From: Microbispora catharanthi
GTDB lineage: Bacteria > Actinomycetota > Actinomycetes > Streptosporangiales > Streptosporangiaceae
Length of the DNA: 64,000 bases
Direction of reading: 5' to 3'
Assembly (NCBI RefSeq): GCF_006334915.2
Contig: NZ_VDMA02000015.1
Coordinates: forward strand, 1 to 64,000
Shown here: piece by piece, positions 59,952 to 64,000 of the stretch
Numbering within the stretch: position 1 is the stretch's first letter
Layout of the letters: each line of letters begins with the position of its first letter
The notes under the pieces: model-generated
The model's database searches: none
Seen by the model: only the letters and a program-made list of their open reading frames with translations
Told to the model about the DNA's origin: nothing
Program-made: the position numbers and the translations under genes

Positions 59952-62900
59952 TTATCCGACGCGCTTCCAGGGACCGTTCGGGTCGCCTGGCTTCTGGTTG
60001 CGGGTCCACCACTTCGCCTGGTAGACGACGCCCTGGTAGTCCGCCCGGTCGCCGGCGACGAAGATCCGTGACGGGGTCCAGACAGCGGTGCCGTCCGCCG
60101 TGGTCACGATCTCCTGCCACGGGCCGTACGGATCGCCGGGGGTCTGGTTCTTCGTCCACCACGAGGCGCGCCAGACCGATCCGTGGTAGGACACCTGGTC
60201 ACCGGTGTCGTAGACGGTGGTGGCGGCCCAGGCCGGCGGGTTGCCGATGACGATGGAGACGGTCTGCTCGGTGGTCAGCCCGTTCGTGCCGACCGCGTCG
60301 ATCTTGAGCTGGTAGGTGCCGTTCGGGTAGGCGGTGGTGTCGACGACGAGGTTGGGGTGAAGCCCGTCGTTGTGGCTGCCGGGCGCCTTGGTGTTGTCGG
60401 TCAGCCAGACGCCGTCGCGGTTGAGCTCGATGTAGGTGTAGGACACGTCGGACGCCGTGCCGCCGAGGTCGACGGTGAAGGTCGGCGTGCCGGAGACGGT
60501 GGCGCCGTCGGCCACCGAGACGCCCTTGATCGTCAGGTAGGGCGCGAGGGTCCAGAAATGGTCGGGGACGGCGGCGTCGCCTGTCGCGGGCGCCGGGCTG
60601 GCGACGACCGTCGCGTTGCGTCCGTTGCCCGACGAGTCCGCGACGGCCGTTCCCGTGCTCTCGTCGAACGTGTAGCGCAGGACGTCGCCCGCGCCGGCCT
60701 GACCGGTCGCGAGGGTGGACACCTCGGACGCGGTCAGCGCGCGGCTGTAGACGTTGAAGTCGTCGACCGCGGCGGCCAGGTAGGGGTCCCCCGAGTACTG
60801 CGAGCGGCCGATCCAGTTCTGGGTGGTGGTGCCGAGGCTGGAGGGGTGCAGAGTCAGGTTGGTGTTGGTGCCCGCGACCTGGTCGTTGACGTAGAGGGTG
60901 CCGGTGGTGCCGGACACGGTCACCGTCACCAGCGACCAGGTGTTGAGCGGAAGCGTCGTCGTGGAGCTGATCTGCTGCTCCCCGCCGGCGCCGCTGGTCG
61001 TGATGGCGAAGCGGAGCCCGGTGTTCTTGTTGAGCGTCAGGAACATGTAGTTCGACGCGCCGGTGCCGAAGTCGAACACGCGCGACCACGTCGTGTTCTT
61101 GGCCGGGTTGACCCACGTCGAGACCGTGAAGTCGCCCGTGACGCCGCTCACCGCGCCTCGCGGCACGTTGACGTACTGGTTGGCTCCGGACAGCGCGACG
61201 GCCTTCCCGAGCTTGCCATCCACCCGGGTGCCGCCGATGCCGGAGGACGTGACGGTGGTGTCACTCCACTGCACGACCTGGCCGCCCGGGTCCTTGCTCA
61301 TGCCGTCGACGGCGAGCACCAGACCCGTGTCGTAGTTCACGAGCTGGTTGTGGCCCTTCCCGTCGGGGACGACCTGCCAGAGCTGGGTGTTGCCGCCGGT
61401 GTCGGTCTCCACGACAGCGGACGCGCCGTTGCCGGACGAGGCGTCCTTCACCCCGAGCACCAGGCCACTGGCCGCGTTGACGACCTTGTACAGGCCGGAG
61501 CCGGTGGAGACCAGCTTCCACTTCTGCGTGGCGCCGCCCGCGACGGTGGCCTGGTTCACGAGGGTCCCGGCCGACGTCCCCGCATCGTGGGTGTCGAGCG
61601 CGAGCCCGCTGTTGAGATTGGTGATCCGATAGGTGCTCTCGAGGTCGGTCGCCGTACCGGCGCCGCTGATCACCAGGTGGTAGGCGTCGGCGGAGCTCAT
61701 CGCCACCGGCACGGTGATGGAGCCGTCGGTCACCTGGTAGACGGTGTCGGAGATGGTGATCGGGCCGGCGACGGGGTTGGTGCGCCCGTACGACGGGGTG
61801 TACTCGAGCGTGGCGTGGACGGTGCCGCCCAGGTCGAGCTTGTCCAGCCCGTCGACCTTGACCGCGGTGGCACCGCTGCCGCCGCCGAAGACCACGCTGA
61901 CCTGCTTCTTGTCGCTCGGCACGGCGGCGGCGCCGTCGAGGCCGGTCGTGGCGTTGGGCGGGGTGGTGGTGACCATGTCCCCGCTCATGTCGGCGTACCA
62001 CTTGTAGAGCCAGTAGGCGCCGTTCGGGCTTCCGCCGGTGCCGGTCAGCAGGTCGCCGAGCGCGCCGTAGCCGTTCCAGAACGCGAGCTCGGCGTCATGG
62101 ATGCCGTATCGCTCGAACTTCGCGATGTACCCCACCAGGGAGCCCGGGATGCCGACCTCGGAGGGCGCCGCGTACTCCTCGATCGCGATCGGGCGCGGGC
62201 TGATGCCGAGGTCCTTCATGATGGCGTTGACCTTGGCGAGGTCACCCACGATCTTGCCCGAGTTGATCAGTTCGTGCCAGGCGAGGATGTCGGGGACCGT
62301 GTCGGTCTCGACCGCGTTCCTCAGGAACTTCTCCATGTCGGTGATGTTGTCGGAGAAGCTCGGGCCCTGGATCGGCGTGGTCGGGTCGAGCGACCGCACC
62401 TGACGGAAGGTCTTCGTCCAGAAGTCCTCGTAGGTGCCGTTGGACGAGAGCCAGGTGTTGTCCGACTCGTTCCACAGCTCGTACGCCGCCATGTTCGTCG
62501 CTCCGGACGCCTGGACGGCCTTGACCTGTTGCTCCACCACGCCCGGCCAGGTGTCCCAGCTGAACTTGTACGGCCAGCCCGCGTAGTAGTCCGACAGGCG
62601 GTTCACGACCTTCGCACCCGCTCTGGCCGCCTTGTCGGCGACCACCAGCACGTCGCCCTTGGCCTGCTGCTTGCCGCCCACGGCCATCTGGACGAAGGTG
62701 TTCGGCTTGATGGCCTTGACCAGGGCGTCGGAGGGCGTCGCGTCGTCGGCGAGGCCGTACAGGGACCCCGTCGCGACATGCGTGACCGGGCGGAAAGGCT
62801 GGTCGGCCTGCACCACGAGCGTGGACGCGGGGACCGGCGCCGCGGCCGCGGCCGCGGGCGTGGGCGTGGGCGTGGCGGACAGGGCGGCTCCCGCGGCCGC

Positions 62901-63011
62901 ACTCGTGAGCGCGGCCACCAGGGCCCCCATGCGGCGGGATGCGCCCCGGACCCGGTCGCGGCCACGGCGCGGGGCTGAAGCACCTCCCGGGGAGAATGCC
63001 GTTCGAGACAT
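59952..63011 (-). CDS. Secreted multidomain glycoside hydrolase (clan GH-A like)
   Basis: A 1019-residue exported enzyme. A twin-Arg-like signal region precedes the catalytic TIM barrel (about 65-350), with acid/base Glu in YELWNESDNTW near 180 and nucleophile Glu in PIAIEEYAAP near 275. Then a ricin-type lectin domain (about 460-600, YRITNLNSGLALDTHD, QKWKLV), a LamG-like domain (about 620-790, DFTVSTWVNP), an Ig-like domain and two C-terminal chitin-binding CBM5/12 modules (WAATTVYDTGDQVSYHG and VYQAKWWTRNQKPGDP). The substrate is not decidable: beta-glycan or chitin-linked glycan. ATG 63011 has AAGGAG eight bases upstream. It is downstream of a sugar ABC permease and of a LacI-type operator. 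Confidence 0.88.
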   Translation of the reverse strand: MSRTAFSPGGASAPRRGRDRVRGASRRMGALVAALTSAAAGAALSATPTPTPAAAAAAPVPASTLVVQADQPFRPVTHVATGSLYGLADDATPSDALVKAIKPNTFVQMAVGGKQQAKGDVLVVADKAARAGAKVVNRLSDYYAGWPYKFSWDTWPGVVEQQVKAVQASGATNMAAYELWNESDNTWLSSNGTYEDFWTKTFRQVRSLDPTTPIQGPSFSDNITDMEKFLRNAVETDTVPDILAWHELINSGKIVGDLAKVNAIMKDLGISPRPIAIEEYAAPSEVGIPGSLVGYIAKFERYGIHDAELAFWNGYGALGDLLTGTGGSPNGAYWLYKWYADMSGDMVTTTPPNATTGLDGAAAVPSDKKQVSVVFGGGSGATAVKVDGLDKLDLGGTVHATLEYTPSYGRTNPVAGPITISDTVYQVTDGSITVPVAMSSADAYHLVISGAGTATDLESTYRITNLNSGLALDTHDAGTSAGTLVNQATVAGGATQKWKLVSTGSGLYKVVNAASGLVLGVKDASSGNGASAVVETDTGGNTQLWQVVPDGKGHNQLVNYDTGLVLAVDGMSKDPGGQVVQWSDTTVTSSGIGGTRVDGKLGKAVALSGANQYVNVPRGAVSGVTGDFTVSTWVNPAKNTTWSRVFDFGTGASNYMFLTLNKNTGLRFAITTSGAGGEQQISSTTTLPLNTWSLVTVTVSGTTGTLYVNDQVAGTNTNLTLHPSSLGTTTQNWIGRSQYSGDPYLAAAVDDFNVYSRALTASEVSTLATGQAGAGDVLRYTFDESTGTAVADSSGNGRNATVVASPAPATGDAAVPDHFWTLAPYLTIKGVSVADGATVSGTPTFTVDLGGTASDVSYTYIELNRDGVWLTDNTKAPGSHNDGLHPNLVVDTTAYPNGTYQLKIDAVGTNGLTTEQTVSIVIGNPPAWAATTVYDTGDQVSYHGSVWRASWWTKNQTPGDPYGPWQEIVTTADGTAVWTPSRIFVAGDRADYQGVVYQAKWWTRNQKPGDPNGPWKRVG

Positions 63012-63105
63012 GGGTGCTACTCCTTTGCGTTGCGTGAACGAGGGGGCGTTCACATCCGTTGTGCGTCGTCTCGAAGGGCTCCCGGGCCGGTGCTGCGGGC
63101 ACGAG

Positions 63106-63121
63106 ATGTTAGCGCTAACAT
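63106..63121. promoter_or_regulatory. LacI-family operator
   Basis: ATGTTAGCGCTAACAT is a perfect 16-base palindrome with the central CG typical of LacI/GalR sites. It lies 95 bases before the hydrolase ATG, between it and the permease gene. Sugar-induced release of a repressor is inferred; the repressor gene is not in the window. Confidence 0.8.
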
Positions 63122-63301
63122 AACTGGAGCGCCGCAGGTGACGGCGTTCTTGGGGATGCGGGGCGCTTCCTCCGAGGGGCGGGACGGCAGGGGCCGGCCC
63201 GGGATCCCCTGACGTGTGGTGCTTACAGAGGCGACGGACGATCCGTGGCCCCTGTCAGCGCTCCTGTGGTGCGAGCGGGATCCATACCCGCACCAGAGTC
63301 C

Positions 63302-64000
63302 TCAGTCCTTGACGGCGCCGGCGGTGACGCCCGCGGCGACGTAACGCTGGGCGATGACGAGCAGCACGGTGGCCGGGATGGACGCGACCACGGCGGTGGC
63401 CATGATGGCGTTCCACTCCTGGTTGTTGTTGCCGATGTAGTGGTAGATCCCCAGCGTGATCGGCTGATGGCCGCCGCCCTGGTCCAGAGTGCTGGCGAAG
63501 ACGAAGTCCGACCAGGCCCACAGGAACGCGAACAGCGACACGGTGATGACCGAGTTGCGGCTGACCGGCAGCACGACCGACCAGAACGTGCGGAATGCGC
63601 CCGCACCGTCCACCCGGGCCGCCTGCATCAGCTCCTCGGGAATGCCGGACATGAACGCGGTGAAGATCAGCACCGCGAACGGCACCGCCAGCGTGGAGTC
63701 GGCCACGATCAGCCCCGGCACGGTGTTCAGCACTCCGGTGCTCAGATAGATCGCGTAGAACCCCATCGCCATGATCACGCCGGGGATCATCTGCGCGATC
63801 AGCAGCACGAAGCTCAGCACTCCGCCGCCACGCGGGCGCAGCTTGGCCAGCGAGTAGGCCGCGGGCGCCGCGATCACCAGCGTCAGGGCCACGGTGCCCA
63901 GCCCCACCACGAGGCTGGTGGCGAGGTAGGGCCCCTGCTGCTCCAGCACCGCGCGGTACCCCTCCAGCGTCCCGTGGACGGGGAACCAGTACGGCGGCGA
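63302..64000 (-). CDS. Sugar ABC transporter permease, MalG family (5' end beyond the window)
   Basis: At least 232 residues in an open frame reaching the right edge. It has five or six hydrophobic helices and the EAA loop EELMQAARVDGAGAFRTFWS that contacts the ATPase. It ends in AAGVTAGAVKD, usual for MalG-type carbohydrate permeases. The frame upstream of the GTG at 63949 reads PYWFPVHGTLEGYRAV, so the true start lies outside the window. With the adjacent hydrolase it probably imports the oligosaccharides the latter releases. Confidence 0.92.
   Translation of the reverse strand, partial: SPPYWFPVHGTLEGYRAVLEQQGPYLATSLVVGLGTVALTLVIAAPAAYSLAKLRPRGGGVLSFVLLIAQMIPGVIMAMGFYAIYLSTGVLNTVPGLIVADSTLAVPFAVLIFTAFMSGIPEELMQAARVDGAGAFRTFWSVVLPVSRNSVITVSLFAFLWAWSDFVFASTLDQGGGHQPITLGIYHYIGNNNQEWNAIMATAVVASIPATVLLVIAQRYVAAGVTAGAVKD

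Noticed and set aside
60183..62978. Plus-strand frame of about 931 residues opposite the glycoside hydrolase
   Set aside because: Shadow frame of the same kind; the minus strand encodes WNE, lectin and chitin-binding motifs.

Overview
The window is very GC-rich DNA with actinomycete coding habits: GTG/TTG starts, 4-base stop/start overlaps, SARP, HxlR, ECF41 and AfsR-type regulators, DrrAB transporters, and an integrative element of the Streptomyces pSAM2 type. I infer a filamentous actinomycete, possibly of the Streptosporangiales. The sequence alone does not fix the genus.

Layout. (1) 1-12441: an IS5-type transposase end, then a tightly coupled five-gene operon: one highly reducing type I PKS (KS-AT-DH-MT-ER-KR-ACP, no thioesterase) followed by complete oleA-oleC-oleD-oleB. 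These four enzymes head-to-head condense two acyl chains, reduce the product, close a beta-lactone and decarboxylate it to a cis-alkene. A dedicated PKS fused to a full olefin pathway is the main discovery candidate here. (2) 12.4-20.8 kb: a truncated ltrA at the operon's right edge, a lipoprotein, a MacB remnant, a secreted subtilase, a cold-shock gene and secreted hydrolase-like proteins, including a glycosidase-fold protein that seems to lack both catalytic acids. (3) 21.3-25.6 kb: a VapB antitoxin overlapping a SUKH gene, then a decayed pSAM2-like element (rep, xis, int) beside a Glu-Asp-Phe tRNA cluster. (4) 26-33.7 kb: ordinary chromosomal genes (metallophosphoesterase, TetR with a DrrAB transporter, zinicin protease, MFS, PspC, acyl-CoA dehydrogenase).

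(5) 33.8-50.5 kb: a tRNA-Lys integration hot spot. The intact tRNA-Lys is followed by integrase debris, arm-type repeats and small cargo genes. A 45-base copy of the tRNA 3' end lies 10.3 kb away, and a second broken integrase follows it. Between them sit a SARP/AfsR regulator, a small secreted protein and a 1362-residue secreted lysozyme-golvesin-SGNH protein. Both secreted genes are preceded by paired heptamer repeats with exact 11-base spacing, the pattern SARP proteins bind, so the block looks like a self-contained regulon. Further decayed genes (HxlR, DUF6461-like, integrases, a PP2C phosphatase tail) and a MerR/cold-shock pair follow.

(6) 50.5-64 kb: LysR-like/DUF5997 pair, a two-component system whose histidine kinase is a tandem fusion, an alpha/beta hydrolase, an NmrA-NmrA-DoxX-ECF41 sigma operon, and a large secreted glycoside hydrolase. 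The hydrolase lies downstream of a sugar ABC permease, with a perfect LacI-type operator between them.

Limits: everything was read by eye without database searches. Family names rest on motif recognition. Domain boundaries and residue numbers are approximate.
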